This document shows positions 32,980-44,520 of a stretch of DNA of 64,000 nucleotides, piece after piece. The notes under the pieces are model-generated. The model worked only from the letters and a program-made list of their open reading frames with translations, was not told where the DNA came from and searched no databases. Position 1 is the first letter of the stretch, and each line of letters starts with the position of its first letter. The stretch comes from Maratus speciosus (Eukaryota; Arthropoda; Arachnida; Araneae; Salticidae): assembly GCA_963932465.1 (NCBI GenBank), contig OZ010788.1, positions 675,264,484 through 675,328,483 of the forward strand. The letters run 5' to 3'. The position numbers were made by a program, and so were the translations under genes.

Positions 32980-35412
32980 CACTTTCCAACAAAGTTGGAA
33001 AGTGTTTATGACTTCGGTTTGTCTGTCCGTCTGGCCATCTGTCCGTCTGTCCACGCTCTAACTCTCGTAAATATGTTCGGATCGTTCTGAAATTTTTGGA
33101 TGTTAGTGACCTATACCCTAGCACGCTCCCTATTTCAAATGAAGTTTGTAGCATGCTTAGCTCATTTACAGGGACAGTCAAAAGTTTTCTGTTACATGAC
33201 GGCCAATGGGAAAAATCGTTTCAAATGATTTTTAATGGTGTTACACTCTTTCAAACATAGTAAAATTGATATTCATTTATGAAGTCCACTTAAATATGCC
33301 TTCTGTTGAATATGCGGTGCAAATAATAGTTATTGTTCACTTACAGGGCCACACAAAAGAATTCCGTTCATAATGGTATAGGGGGAATTGTTTGCGGTGT
33401 CTCTCTATTCTAAAAAAAAGTAACTACCGCTGTCACCGCCGCCGCCGCCGCCGCCGGTTTTGGTTTTTTTGTGACCGGAGGCCTTTCTTCGTTAATATTA
33501 ACAAAAATAATGCATACAAAAATATGAAAATCGGTGGTTTTATACAGAAATGTTTGATAAATACGCTGATGCAGACAGTTCTCAAATCGAAGAATTATTT
33601 TAAGAGTTATTTAATGCTAAAGTTGGACAAAATCGTTCCACTAAAAAAGTTTTATAGCAGCAAAAACTATACATGGCAGTGTAATCATTTTTAGATCATT
33701 TTATGCTTTAGAATTTGCCGGAGTGCAGATTGCATTAATTTTTTTTATTTTGACTCATTTTTTCAGGTTTTATTTCTATTTTAAATTCAAATTTTCAGCA
33801 TTTCGAGAGATATTTTTTACAGATTTCAGAAAATTGTACTAATTTAAACTGTTGCCAACTGTATAAAAAGCGCAAGCAATAATGTTTGCTTCAAATTAAA
33901 AATTTATTTACACGTGACTATTATAAACAGGAAAAAAACTTTCAAATTAGAATTAAATAATTACGTATAAAAAGCAAGAACTTTTAAAAATTACGTCATA
34001 AAAAGTATACACGTGAATTTTAAAAGAGAAAGGATATTGTAAAATAATAAATTCATTAACATGCGTTAGAAGTCTTAGGAGAAATTACGTCATATTTACG
34101 TCACATTATAGTTATTACATAAAATGAACACAAAATAATATTGCAAAAAAGTTTAAATTTAGAAATTGCGCTAGACATTTATTTGATATTTTGAGAATTA
34201 ATTTAAAATGTCTCATTTAAAAGAACTTTCTTTTCGCTTTGTTAAAAAATACCAGGAGACAAAGACTCTCTTTACTTAATTCCTTTTATATTAGCTTATT
34301 TTGAAATGTTGTTACACGTGTATACGTCATCAAGTTATTTTTATTTCGACGTTTTATTTGTTGTTTTTATTAATGTTGTACGAATTTATTTGTTCTTTCG
34401 TTATTTAAAATAAAAATTATATCAATTTGTATAATTTGGCGAGTGGTTTGGCGATTTATACAATTTGGCGAAATTGGTCGACAGGATAATCAAGTAGTAC
34501 CGCAGCGGATTTGGCGTTAAAATTCCCCAATCAAAGAGAAATGAATAGAAATTCGTTTATAGGGAGATCACCACTGTTTTTTAAATTATAATTCAATCTT
34601 TCGAAATCTTTTTAAAGCCGATCAAATTAGCGTGCATTTAGAGTCTGCGGTGTCTGGACGGGGGTTGGCGAGCGTAGCTCGTAGGGGGCCGAGCCCCCTA
34701 GTATTTGAAAAGATTTCAAATACTATATTGTATCCGAATTACTGTATATTAGTAATGATTGCTCGAAATGCATTTTTAATTATGATATGAGCTTTTTTCA
34801 CTATATTTATACATACTATAAAGTGCGTATAAATGCTATAGTTCATATACAGGGCTACAGAAATGAATTCGTAAAGATTACTGAGTATGAGCATAAATTG
34901 CTTAAAGGTGGGTTTTAAAGGGGTTATTCATTTTTACGCTGAACTGAATTTAGTTTACTAAGGAATATTTGTAGAATATAGATAAAATGATATACAGGGC
35001 CACGCAAAGAGTTGGATACATGGCTGTCTGTTCAGTAGTTTTAATAGTGTTTTGGTTTGAATTAAATTTTAGCTGAATAGTGGCGTGTAATAAAGGTACT
35101 AGGTAAACTACAGGGCTGTACAAAAGTATTCAAGTATGTTTCCATCTATTAGTATAAATTGCTGAAAGATGAATTTCAACCTGTTATCCATTTTCTTGCT
35201 AAACTAAAATTTCGCATTATATAATATATATATCAACCTACAGATCAAATACAGGGTTGTGCAAAAGAATTGGAATACATATTTGGCTATGGACATTAAC
35301 TGCTGAAATCAGTTTTTCAAATGTTTATACCCTTTATAAAATGATTACTTATTTACCTTATTTCCCTAAATAACGAATTTTTGTTAAAGCATTCAGGAAG
35401 TGTTGGAAAGTG
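32980..35412. repeat. CACTTTCCAAC-bounded repeat, interrupted by a Helitron
   Basis: It starts with a hairpin, CACTTTCCAAC-aaa-GTTGGAAAGTG, then 'ttatgacttcggtttgtctg', and ends 'gtgttggaaagtg'. The interior is built of degenerate units that each contain a phrase like 'cagggccacacaaaagaatt' (33342, 34850, 34993, 35109, 35253). A Helitron occupies 33400-34701. The same family occurs at 42059 and at 49215-52010. No protein is visible. Confidence 0.7.
33400..34701 (+). mobile_element. Helitron, non-autonomous, full-length copy
   Basis: The 5' end is TCTCTCTATTCTAAAAAAAA, then 'gtaactaccgctgtcaccgc' and a CCG run. The 3' end has 'ggttggcgagcgtagctcgt', the hairpin AGGGGGC-CGA-GCCCCCT and CTAG, followed by host T. 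No terminal inverted repeats, no duplication and a CTAG^T end define a Helitron. It is nearly identical in order to 60243-61539 (minus). No Rep/helicase gene, so it depends on a partner. It sits inside the CACTTTCCAAC repeat. Confidence 0.88.
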
Positions 35413-35573
35413 TTTCATAATCTATGCTTAACGTATGATTTTTCTTTCTTGTTTAAATTCGAAAGCATTATTTTTGTTTGTTTGTTTTGAATAAATTAGA
35501 AATTTTAATTGATTGAATTTTCGGTTTTTCATTTTAAAAATAAATTCGAACTTTGGTATTAATACAGGCAATA

Positions 35574-36952
35574 TAGAGGTCTGCACGGGCCGGAATTTCC
35601 AGGCCCGGGCCCGGTCCGGCCCGAAGGAAAGCTATTTTGGCCCGGCCCGGCCCGTTTACATTTTTACCGTTCTCGGCCCGGCCCGTACAAAAATCAGTGA
35701 AAACAGGCCCGGCCCGACTAAATTTCTACAAAAAATTCCGTTTTTTCTCGACATACAATTAAGATTCTTTTAATGGATACTACATGCATATTTATGGGAA
35801 CATTTTACAGTATATTTTAAATTACTATGTGTTCGCAAAATAGAAAACACACAATAGTAAACGTTAACGATTACTTACAGTGTTTTAGTCAACGTCTCTA
35901 CAGGCGTTTCAAAATTTAAATAAGGGTTCATTAAAAGATTATTGTAGTTTAGAATAAAGGGTTAAAAAACATGATAACTTTTGAAGCTTATAATAAAAGG
36001 TAGATTTGTGAAAATATTTCTGTCATTTTTAAGGCTTTTCTCAAATCCAAAGGAGCTACATTTTGATACATTTATGAATTCATTTCTTTTCGGAAACGCA
36101 TGAGATTTGCAGGTATTCTTATTCAGAAACCATGTAAATGCAGTTTTTTTCTTAGATAAAAGTAATATATCTTTCAGAAAATACTGCCAAAGTTAACGTT
36201 TTGAATCGAATTTCCGAAAGCGATAGCACACAAAGGAGAAAACGTACAGTCACGTGACAAGAGTCTCTGTTATCTCTGTACGTAATTTATGAAAAATGGA
36301 AACGCTATTCGATCCCAAATGCCTTCAATACTCATGCCTGTCAATTTTATGCCTTTATAGTTAAAAATGAGTCAGAAAATGTGTCTGAGAGTTTCGCATT
36401 GTTGAGCAGTAAATATGAGAACCACCTTAAGGTACATTTCCTAAGATACTGTTAACAGAAGTTCATTATCGCTATTAATACTTTTACAAAACATAATGCC
36501 TGTCCTACACATCCTAAGAAAGATTAAGAAAAGTTCCGTCCCGACACAAGTCTGCCGAAAAAATTAAACCCGGGATCAGGAATCATGTAACTGTACGATG
36601 CCGATCTCTACGATGGACATGTTACATTTCTGTATTGATGTTGTTAAACTCGCATCGGATCGTAACGCACATTTATACTTCTCGAAAATGTCATATTCAT
36701 TGGAAATGACCTCGTATTTTATCTGCTCCTCTCAGATTCTTATATCGGGCCGATAGGCCCGATTAATTTTTTTTATCGGCCGGCCTGGCCCTGCAGGCCG
36801 GCCCGTTTATTTTGTCTGTCGGCCCGGCCCGTTGAAAAAATTGTCCTAATTCTGCCGGCCCGTTTGAAAATTCTCCTCCATTCCGCCGGCCCGGCCCGCG
36901 GGCCGGGCCGGGTACGGGCCTCGGGCCAAGCCCGGGCCCGTGCAGACCTCTA
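35574..36952. mobile_element. hAT-type GC-ended element with 8-bp duplication
   Basis: Starts TAGAGGTCTGCACGGGCCGG and ends 'cccgggcccgtgcagacctc' + TA. Perfect AGGCAATA octamers flank it (35566-35573, 36953-36960). The ends consist of iterated CCCGGCCCG/GGCCGG words. The interior is AT-rich and carries a TTAA element at 36029-36430. 1379 bp. The frames at both ends are translations of the GC repeats. Confidence 0.93.
36029..36430. mobile_element. TTAA element, oldest copy, nested in the hAT
   Basis: Bounded by TTAA (36029 and 36427). It begins GGCTTTTCTCAAATCCAAAG and ends 'gagaaccacc'. It resembles 47323-47755 and 53973-54399: 'tcatttcttttcggaaacgc', 'agaaaatactgccaaagtta', 'ttttgaatcgaatttccgaa', 'tgttgagcag'. 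It is more diverged than those copies. The host hAT keeps its octamers on both sides, so the hAT inserted first. Confidence 0.7.
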
Positions 36953-37159
36953 AGGCAATACGAATGCGTGGAAGGAATAAACGGAATTTTCTCCTCTTTT
37001 TCAGATTTTCGGGAAGAATTAACGGAAAAAAGCATGTTTTCTAGGCGTACGAAAATTCTTTTTTCAAAAATGACAAATAATTTAGTGTATAAAGGCAAAT
37101 TTTTCTGACAGTGCATATGCATTGTCACATTTCAATAAAATAGATTTTTTCGGGTTGCT

Positions 37160-37261
37160 ATTAAATTGTTCCTAAGATTTCCATATCCTATCGTTTGTTG
37201 TACCTTGCTATCACCTATTTGCTATCTCTAATTTAATAAACGAAAATTGTTTAATGTTTTC

Positions 37262-37300
<39 letters not shown>

Positions 37301-37840
37301 CTTGCATTTAATTTTTAAGATGTAGCATATAGATTGTTTCCTGCTGATTTATGTTTGAATTTAATTTTTAAGATGTAGCATATAGATTGCTTCCTGCTGA
37401 TTTATATTTTAGAAAATTTTACTCCTAGTGATGGTTTTAAAGATTAAACCAAAACGTTGAGATTTATTTTATTCATGTGTTTATTTGCTATCAACTTTTA
37501 ATTTATGAATAAAATGTACGTCGGATAGCAACTTCTATTTTGTTTAATATAGGAAATTGTTTATTCCACATCATATTGTTCTGACGATATATTTATAGAT
37601 TTAATAGCGATATGTATTATCGTAAAATTTCTATTACAAAGTGGTTCAGCATTTAAAATAGATTTGCGAAAATTACAGAGTCTTTACAGCCGCTTTATAT
37701 CCTGTTTATTATGAAAAAATGGATGTTATTAGAGGATGAATACGCGGGTCATATAGATTTATTTTGCATCTGTTCATTATTTTCTATAGACATCTATTCC
37801 GATTCTATTCAAATAATAATACGTAATATTAACAGCAAAG
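37160..37840. repeat. Dispersed repeat pair with 39080-39395
   Basis: Shared phrases in the same order: 'caccttgctatc.cct.tttgctatctctaat', 'ttattgtaaaa.tctattaca', 'gcgaaaattacagag', 'ccgctttatatcc', 'ttcattattt'. Within it, a T-run of about 35 (37264-37298) precedes a 53-bp two-copy tandem ('atttttaagatgtagcatat', 37307-37412). Family unknown. Confidence 0.6.
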
Positions 37841-38309
37841 TTTTTTGATGGCAGCTTTGGGCATGTTATTTGCAATTTATTTATTTATTGCTAACAGTGT
37901 TCATGGAGGTCATTGTGATGTTTTAAAATTCGGATTTAAATCTAATTTTGTTAAGTCAGTTTAAAAAAAAGAAAGAAAATTTTAACCTTCCAGTGACCCA
38001 CGAACTTTACAATGCGCGAAAACATCTATTCCGATGCTTCGGAAATTTAAACTTCATTGAAGGGGCATTAGGTCGTTATGAAATAATGGTTGGTGTTTTA
38101 ACACTTATAGAATAACAGAGGATAAAAATTATTACATATTAGACATATTTGACTAATTTGCATATTTTTAAAATTACATATTTTAGACATATTAAAAAAT
38201 CGCCGCCAGTAAGTTAATGCCCATTTAATCAGCCTCTTGGAGAAATCGTGAAGGTGTGATATCTAGTCCAATATTTTCTGTTATAAGGAGATTCTTCTTG
38301 TAGGTGTGT
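37841..38309. repeat. Dispersed repeat fragment, partner of 32165-32295
   Basis: 'ggtcgttatgaaataatggt' and 'tggtgttttaacacttatag' at 38072-38115 match 32204-32247. No gene is visible. Confidence 0.55.
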
Positions 38310-38765
38310 TCGTAATTATATAAATGCGTAGCAGTCGTCCTGTCCGTACAGAACTGCTCAAAAACTACCCAATCGAATGGTTTGAAATTTAACATATAGA
38401 ATCGTTTCAGAATGGGGTCGAATCCTTTCCAATTGTATAAAAATCGAATCCAAACTTAAAAATATAGTCACAAAAGTTTTCTTCATTCTATTCAATCCTA
38501 TCTTACGGCATTAATTCAACGCTAACCCGTGATAGGTCATGATTCTAGGTCGCCAGAGTGTTGAGGTCCTATTGAAGAGGGAGTCCTGTTACCTCCGTAT
38601 GACTGAATATTCCATCGATAGAATCGTAATCAATTTTGTATTCATGCCTATTTGCATAAGAGTGCAACAGCTATTGCACCAAGATCTATTTATAAAACGA
38701 GTTATAATGCGAACACAACTCATTGGCCACGTTTGACATACAATTCCCGACTTGTTAAATTTTCC
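38310..38765. repeat. Dispersed repeat, copy 2 of 614-1090
   Basis: Same sequence of phrases as copy 1, including 'aattatataaatgcgtagca', 'caaaaactacccaatcgaat', 'gcataagagtgcaacagcta' and 'attggccac.tttga'. The small frame at 38539-38736 is not supported by copy 1. Confidence 0.6.
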
Positions 38766-39079
38766 TTAACTTCCTTGTGCCTGTTTTATTTGCCCTTTGG
38801 CGTAGCCTAAGTATTGTGTCTTGTAAAAGGGGGAATATTGGCGTTTCTTCACGTCACAATTTATCGATAATAATAGAATAATTTTAGAAGTCTTAAGTGC
38901 CCCAATACACAGAGGAGTAGGCTCCATTCTATTTTAACATCATATTTTTTTTAATAAAAATTTTAACAAAAATTTATAATTTTACCTATTTAGACATTTA
39001 GAGGTTAAATAACTAAAAGCATTTGAAACAATGACAATGGCTCCTGCAGACGGGAACAGAAGCGTTCGATTGTTTTCTG

Positions 39080-39395
39080 TGTGATTCCCGTATCATTATT
39101 GTTTTTTGCACCTTGTTATCTCCTGTTTGCTATCTCTAATGTAAGAGACTGGAAATTGCTTGTTCCGTTTCTTAGATCATTTTTTATTTAACTCCGATCT
39201 GCCTTATTGTAAAAATCTATTACAGAATCGTATTATTTAAAAGGAACTGCGAAAATTACAGAGGCTTTGTACCGCTTTATATCCAATTTAGTCTATTAGA
39301 TGGTGTTTATGCGGGCCCAATAGTTTATTTTAACCTCAGTTCATTATTTCCTAAGTCATGCATTCCAAATATTAGGAAGAAATAGTAATAATATT
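39080..39395. repeat. Dispersed repeat, partner of 37160-37840
   Basis: See the phrases listed for 37160-37840. This copy is shorter and ends just before a TA-flanked MITE. Confidence 0.6.
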
Positions 39396-39404
39396 AAGAG
39401 TCTA

Positions 39405-39719
39405 CTTCAGTCAAACCAAAAGACCCGTTCGCTAATGCTAATCCTATGGAAGACATTTATAAAAATTATCTCGTTTGAATTTAAATGTTTTTTAATGATT
39501 TTTTTTTTTTTTTTTTTTTTGCATTGAATAGTTGAGATCGATCTGTACAAAGACCGTTGTTTACTTTTTCGATTTTCTTTACAGATATTTTTAATGATGA
39601 CACTTTCATTTTGGAAACCGGTTTCGAAAGTAAAAGCATCCTTATAAAAAAAATCTGCAATCATAATCCAAAAAGTAAAAAACGACATGCATATACAGAT
39701 CGATCTCAGTTATCTAATA

Positions 39720-39757
<38 letters not shown>

Positions 39758-39843
39758 CGTTTAAAAATATTGAAATGCGACCGAGATATAAATTTTTTCC
39801 ATAGGATTAGCATTAGCGAACGCGTCTTTTCGTTTAACTGAAG
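39405..39843. mobile_element. Fold-back MITE, TA duplication
   Basis: Left end CTTCAGTCAAACCAAAAGAC, right end 'cgcgtcttttcgtttaactg'+AAG. TA at 39403-39404 and 39844-39845. The arms ('cgttcgctaatgctaatcct' and its complement) continue inward to T22 and A34 runs and to a centre 'ggaaaccggtttcgaaagta'. Relatives are at 2594-2995 and 28520-28745. The opposing 93- and 94-codon frames are the palindrome read from both sides. Confidence 0.85.
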
Positions 39844-39966
39844 TACCCTCTTAATGAATGATAAAAGTTTTGATGTTGGCTTTTTAAATAATATTTTCTA
39901 TTTATTTTTTCGAACAATGTTAATCAAGTTCATTATGATATTATACAAAAGGCTAATATTATTCAA

Positions 39967-40620
39967 TAGAGATGTGTCATTTGTTGAGGAACGATTCCAA
40001 AGGAACGATTCCGGCAGTGAAACTGAAGGAACGATTCCGGCAGTGAAACTGAAGGAACGATTCCAGTCTGTAAAAAGGAATCGGTCCTTTTCGGAACGAC
40101 TCCGAAAAGGAACGACTCATCGGAATCGGTCCTTTTTGGAACGATTCCGAAAAGGAACGCCTCCTAGGATTCGGTCCTTTTCGGAACGATTCCTCGGAAT
40201 CGGTCTGAAATGTACCGACTCCGAAAAGGACCGATTCCTCGGAGTCGTTCCGAAATGTACCGATTCTCGGAGTCGTTCCAAAATGCACCGATTCCGAAAA
40301 GGACCGATTCCTCAGAGTCGGTCCGAAATATACCGACTTCGAAGTGGACCGATTCCTCGGAGTCGTTCCGAAATGTACCGACTCCGAAAAGGACCGATTC
40401 CGCGGAATCGTTCCGAAAAGCACCGATTCCTCGGAGTCGTTCCGAAATGTACCGATTCCGCGGAGTCGTTCCGAAAAGGACCGATTCCCCGGAGTCGTTC
40501 CGAAATGTACCGATTCCGCGGAGTCGTTCCGAAAAGGACCGATTCCTCGGAGTCTTTCCAAAATGCACCGATTGCGAAAAGGACCTATTCCTTGGGAATA
40601 TTTTTCTTGTTCTTGTCGGC
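39967..40620. mobile_element. hAT-like terminus with GGAATCGTTCC minisatellite
   Basis: It starts TAGAGATGTGTCATTTGTTG and then carries about 570 bp of iterated 'ccgattcc.cggagtcgttcc' and 'gaaaaggaccgattcc' words in both orientations, period about 36. A mirror-image terminus (…gttgcccatctcta) occurs at 45414, so TAGAGATGNGYCA is the family end. The right terminus is missing here. Five overlapping open frames rich in Arg, Ser and Phe are produced by the period being a multiple of three. They should not be annotated as proteins. Confidence 0.65.
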
Positions 40621-40639
40621 TGGCCAGTTTTAATAAATT

Positions 40640-42050
40640 AAAATACGCTATTTTATTTCAAAATAACAGATTTTGATTCTGTTGTTCGGGTCTGTTGCAC
40701 CGGTCTGGTATGCGGAAGGTTAATATTGCATTAAAAAAGTTTTACAATATACGAATTTTATTATTGGTTTCCAAAGAATGCAAGTTGTGATTTTGTACAG
40801 TTTTTTCATGTGTTATTTCATTTCTATTTCTTGCTAAAGAATTATAATTTAAATAACTGAGACTTTGTTTTAATACAACGTAAAATAAAACAAAAAAAAA
40901 AAAAAGTCGTTTATCGTAATAATTTCTTATAATAATTCAGATTTCTCGATCGGGATTAATACTCGCAAATCCCGAAATCAATACCACGATTAATGCCTGT
41001 TACTGTGATGATGGATAATACATACCTGAGTTTAATTTCGATCCGAGCAGGCTCCTTTCATGCCAAACTAAATTTAGTGTTTCAAGCCTAATACCAAACT
41101 TCGTTTTTATTGAGGTAAAATTTAATACAAATACGATACTAAATTTTATGTATTTTCCTTTCTTATTGTTATTCTTTTCACTTAAAACATTTATTTATTT
41201 ATTTATTTTATTTTTTTAATTACATTAAGTTTTCTGAAAAGTTCGAATTTAACAAGATATTTTATCTATTTTAAATAGTTTTGACAATAAAAAGTTTAAC
41301 TCCGAATAAAAAATAGTCAAATTTTCAAAAAATTAAGGTTGGTATTATCAATAACACGTTTTACAACAGATGTCTTTCATTCAACGGCCGAAACATCGTC
41401 AAAAGGATGTTAACAAAAGGGTATTTCTTTATATAATACTACACTCTGTAATAATAATGGACATACTTTTAATTTGTTTAATTTAATTAAACCAATCAAC
41501 AGTTTTTCAGTTAAAAATTTAGCAAATTTCAAATTTAAAGAAATAGAACTTTGAAATTTAGTGAATCACTATATCTTTTGGCGGAAATAATATGTACTAT
41601 ATATGTATAAAAAAAAAATATATATATATATATATATTATAATATTAATATATATAATATTATCTTATATATATCACTAGCCATGCTGCTAATGAATCTG
41701 TTTACAAATCATCTGAAGGAACTTTTACCCTTTCGTGTGACACAAGTGTTCCATGACTACATGAGTTATGACATTCCAAAGATCCCAATCCAAACAAACA
41801 TATTACCATTGCAATGCACTGACACCGAACTGAGGTTCAATATGATAAAAGTGGAGAGAGGGTGACGGCGGATAAGAGTGTGAAATTAAAGAAACTCCTG
41901 TAGGTTCTCGTGAAATTGGAGATTAAAAAAGAGTTGCAAGTTTATTGAAATTCTACGTAGTTAACAGCAGTTCACAAATAGCGATGTTAGGGTATAAGAC
42001 AAGACATACACCAGTCACTCGGGAAGGACAGGGTGCAAAAACGTGCTTTA
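40640..42050. other. No assignable gene
   Basis: Contains a (TA)n at about 41612-41668 and a 60-codon plus frame at 41683-41865 that resembles nothing I know. The phrase 'aacggccgaaacatcgtcaa' (41385) looks like a repeat end. Confidence 0.4.
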
Positions 42051-42058
42051 CTTTTTAA

Positions 42059-42480
42059 CACTTTCCAACAAAGTTAGTGTTTATGAATGCGCTTTGTCTG
42101 TCCGTCAGTCCGTCTGTTCACGCTCTAAGGCAAGTCACACACTAAGGCGACACATAAGAGATGTCGTTTGAATTCGCCAGAAAAACTGGTTTAAAACAAG
42201 TTTGAAACAACTTCGTTCTTTGTCTCGACCGGTTTTTGCACTTCATGTCGCTCTGTCGTCTCAGTGTGTGATATACCTAACTCCCGTAAATATACTTGGA
42301 TTCCCATGCAATTGATATATGTTAATGATGTTTACCATGGAATGTTTGGTATTCAATATGAAGAGTGTAGTGTTAATAGTTCATTTACAGGGGCACTCAA
42401 AAGTATTCCGTTACATTATGGTCAACGGGGAAAAATTGTTTGCAGTGTATTTTAATGACATTAAGCTATTTCAAATGCAT
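42059..42480. repeat. CACTTTCCAAC repeat, partial, with a MITE inside
   Basis: Begins CACTTTCCAAC-aaagtt-agtgtttatg, then 'ctttgtctgtccgtc', 'cacgctcta', 'actcccgtaaatat', 'ttcatttacaggggcactca' and 'aaagtattccgttacat'. Compared with 32980-33250 it is colinear, except for a 149-bp insertion between 'gctcta' and 'actcccg'. Confidence 0.7.
42128..42276. mobile_element. 149-bp MITE, inferred by comparison with sibling repeat
   Basis: Absent from the sibling copy at 33045-33075, where 'cacgctctaactctcgtaaa' is continuous. Here CTA (42125-42127 and 42277-42279) flanks the insertion. The ends carry inverted TCACACACT..GGCGACA and 'tgtcgtctcagtgtgtga'. A 3-bp duplication suggests PIF/Harbinger. The outermost bases (AGGCAAG against CATATAC) have diverged. 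Confidence 0.7.
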
Positions 42481-42890
42481 TAAAATTGATATATAATTAT
42501 ATATCACTGAATTGCACTACAAGATGATTACTATAAAATAGGGTGTTCTACTTCTGAACCAAATCCTGAAAAGCAGTGATAATAATGTTGATGAATTATG
42601 CAAAATATCCTCTGTGCGTAAAGTTAGGGGACTGAGGAGAAAGACCATAATGGGGATAAAGCTATTGAAGGTACGGACACTGGAACAAAACGAACAAAAA
42701 TGCAATCTACTTTAACAAGTTACATATCCAAATCAGTAGGGCCATCCAAATGAAAAATGAGATTCAGAATGAAAAATGAAATTAAGATTACCTAGAGGTA
42801 GATTTTGAAGAGGAATCTATGAGACTAAAAATTCCTAGACCCTGGTGACAAATATCAGAACAATAATAAAATTTCCTATACAGGATGTCC

Positions 42891-43190
42891 ACTCTCAACG
42901 ATGTCCAATGGCTAATTCCTAAACCGTTAGTCATAGCCATATAGTTCCAATTACAAAAAATGTTTTAAATGGGTTAAAGAAGTATTTAAAAAGTGATTTG
43001 GGTCAATAAAATCATTTCTTGAAAAATCACGAAATTTTTTACTCTCAACGATGTCCAATGGCTAATTCCTAAACCGCTAGTCATAAACCTATAGTTCCGC
43101 TTACAAAAATGTTTTAAATAAGGTAAAAAATTATTCTGAAAGTCGTTTGGATCAATAAAAATATTTCTATAAAAGTTACGAAATTTAACT
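42891..43190. repeat. Two-copy tandem repeat, 150-bp period
   Basis: 'actctcaacgatgtccaatg' recurs at 42891 and 43041, followed in both by 'gctaattcctaaaccg.tag', 'tatagttcc', 'aaaatgttttaaat' and 'ggatcaataaaa.atttct'. No gene. Confidence 0.85.
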
Positions 43191-43789
43191 TTTTATACGG
43201 CCTCCCGGCCCTATAGGTGATATTTAGTAAAAAATTCCTGTTCCTTTAAAAGAAAGACAAAAAAAGTCCCATTCATCTAATACTAAAATTGACGAAGTTA
43301 TACGAAACTTTAAATTTCAAGACTTATGCCATTTTTCTGCATCTGAATACACATAAGTTTAGCCATGCTTCTAGGGGTCGTAAACAAAGTGCTTAAAGTA
43401 TTTGAAGGATTTATTTCATGTGTATCTGCGCTTTGAAAGAAATCGTATTACGACAGCTTTTGTAAGGATTTGAAGCTGTTTCTTTTCATGACTTTTTTAA
43501 CAAAAATTATGCTATTTTTATAAGCTTTTATTTAACTTGAAACGATCGTATGTAGGTCTTTCCAGTTCAAAATTTATACTCGAAATTTAACTCACTTTAA
43601 AATATCCGATCGAGGTTAAATTTTACATACTGACGTAAATCCGATGACAATGTATAATTATGATTTTCAGTGCTTACCATTTGTTGTACGAATTTTACCA
43701 ATTGTACCAATTGTACCAATTTTACAGGTTAACACAAAAAATTTCGGATAGATTACTGCCAACAATTTTACAAAAAAGTTTTAGATTAG

Positions 43790-44520
43790 ATAGCACAAGA
43801 CTGTGATGGTTGTGTTTTTTTATTTTTAAAATTGATTTTTATGTATTTTTTAGCCCTGAATCTGAAAATTATCTTCATTTTTAACCATCATGTCAGGACT
43901 TTTCGCAAATAGTAAATTTAAATATTGAAAAAATAGCTGGTACTATAAAATAATGATTGTATTTTTTAACTTTTACGATTGATTTGTATGTGCTTTTTAG
44001 CACTGAATGTGAAAATTATCTTCATATTTAACCATCATGTTAGACTTTTTGCAAATGGTAAATTTCAAAGTTATAAAATAGCGAAAATCTGATGCTATAA
44101 AATGGATGTAAAACTTCTTATATTCAATTTAATTCTATTTAATTCAACAATTTATTCAATTTTTGGCTTATACTGGGATTCTTACAGCTAAGCAGCACAG
44201 GGATCCGATGATGTGGGAGGGGAAGAGGTTCAATTAAAATTTTGAAATTTACAATTTGCGAAAAATCCTGACGTGATGGTTAAAAATGTAGGTCATTTTC
44301 GGATTCAATAGTAAAAAATACATAAAAATCAATTATCGAAAGTTAAAGAAATAACAATCACATCTATTTTATACTATCAGATTTTCGTTAATTTTTCACT
44401 TTTTAGCTTTCAAATTTACGATTTGCAAAAACTCTGTACTTTGTGATAAAAAAATGAAGGCCAGTTTTGGATTCAGTGCTACAAAATACATAAGAACTAA
44501 TTATCAAAAGCTAAAACACA
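43790..44520. repeat. Inverted array: two direct units facing two reversed units
   Basis: Units of about 170 bp contain 'gaaaattatcttcat.tttaaccatcatgt', 'gcaaat.gtaaatt' and 'gatttttatgtattttttag'. Two lie in one orientation (about 43800-44110) and two in the other (about 44230-44520). A non-matching spacer of roughly 120 bp lies between them. The array could fold into one large hairpin. Confidence 0.65.

Noticed and set aside
35513..37128. Frames at the ends of the GC-rich hAT element
   Set aside because: They are made of GGGCC words (Gly/Pro/Ala/Arg-rich) and end where the terminal repeat ends.
39854..40641. Long overlapping frames of up to 259 codons on both strands, Arg/Ser/Phe-rich
   Set aside because: They are translations of a GGAATCGTTCC minisatellite whose period is a multiple of three. 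Several registers are open at once and none has a non-repeat domain.
41380..41420. A fourth ribozyme-like site (cggccgaaacatcgtc)
   Set aside because: GAAAC is present but I cannot place a CUGANGA box or a pairing stem before it.
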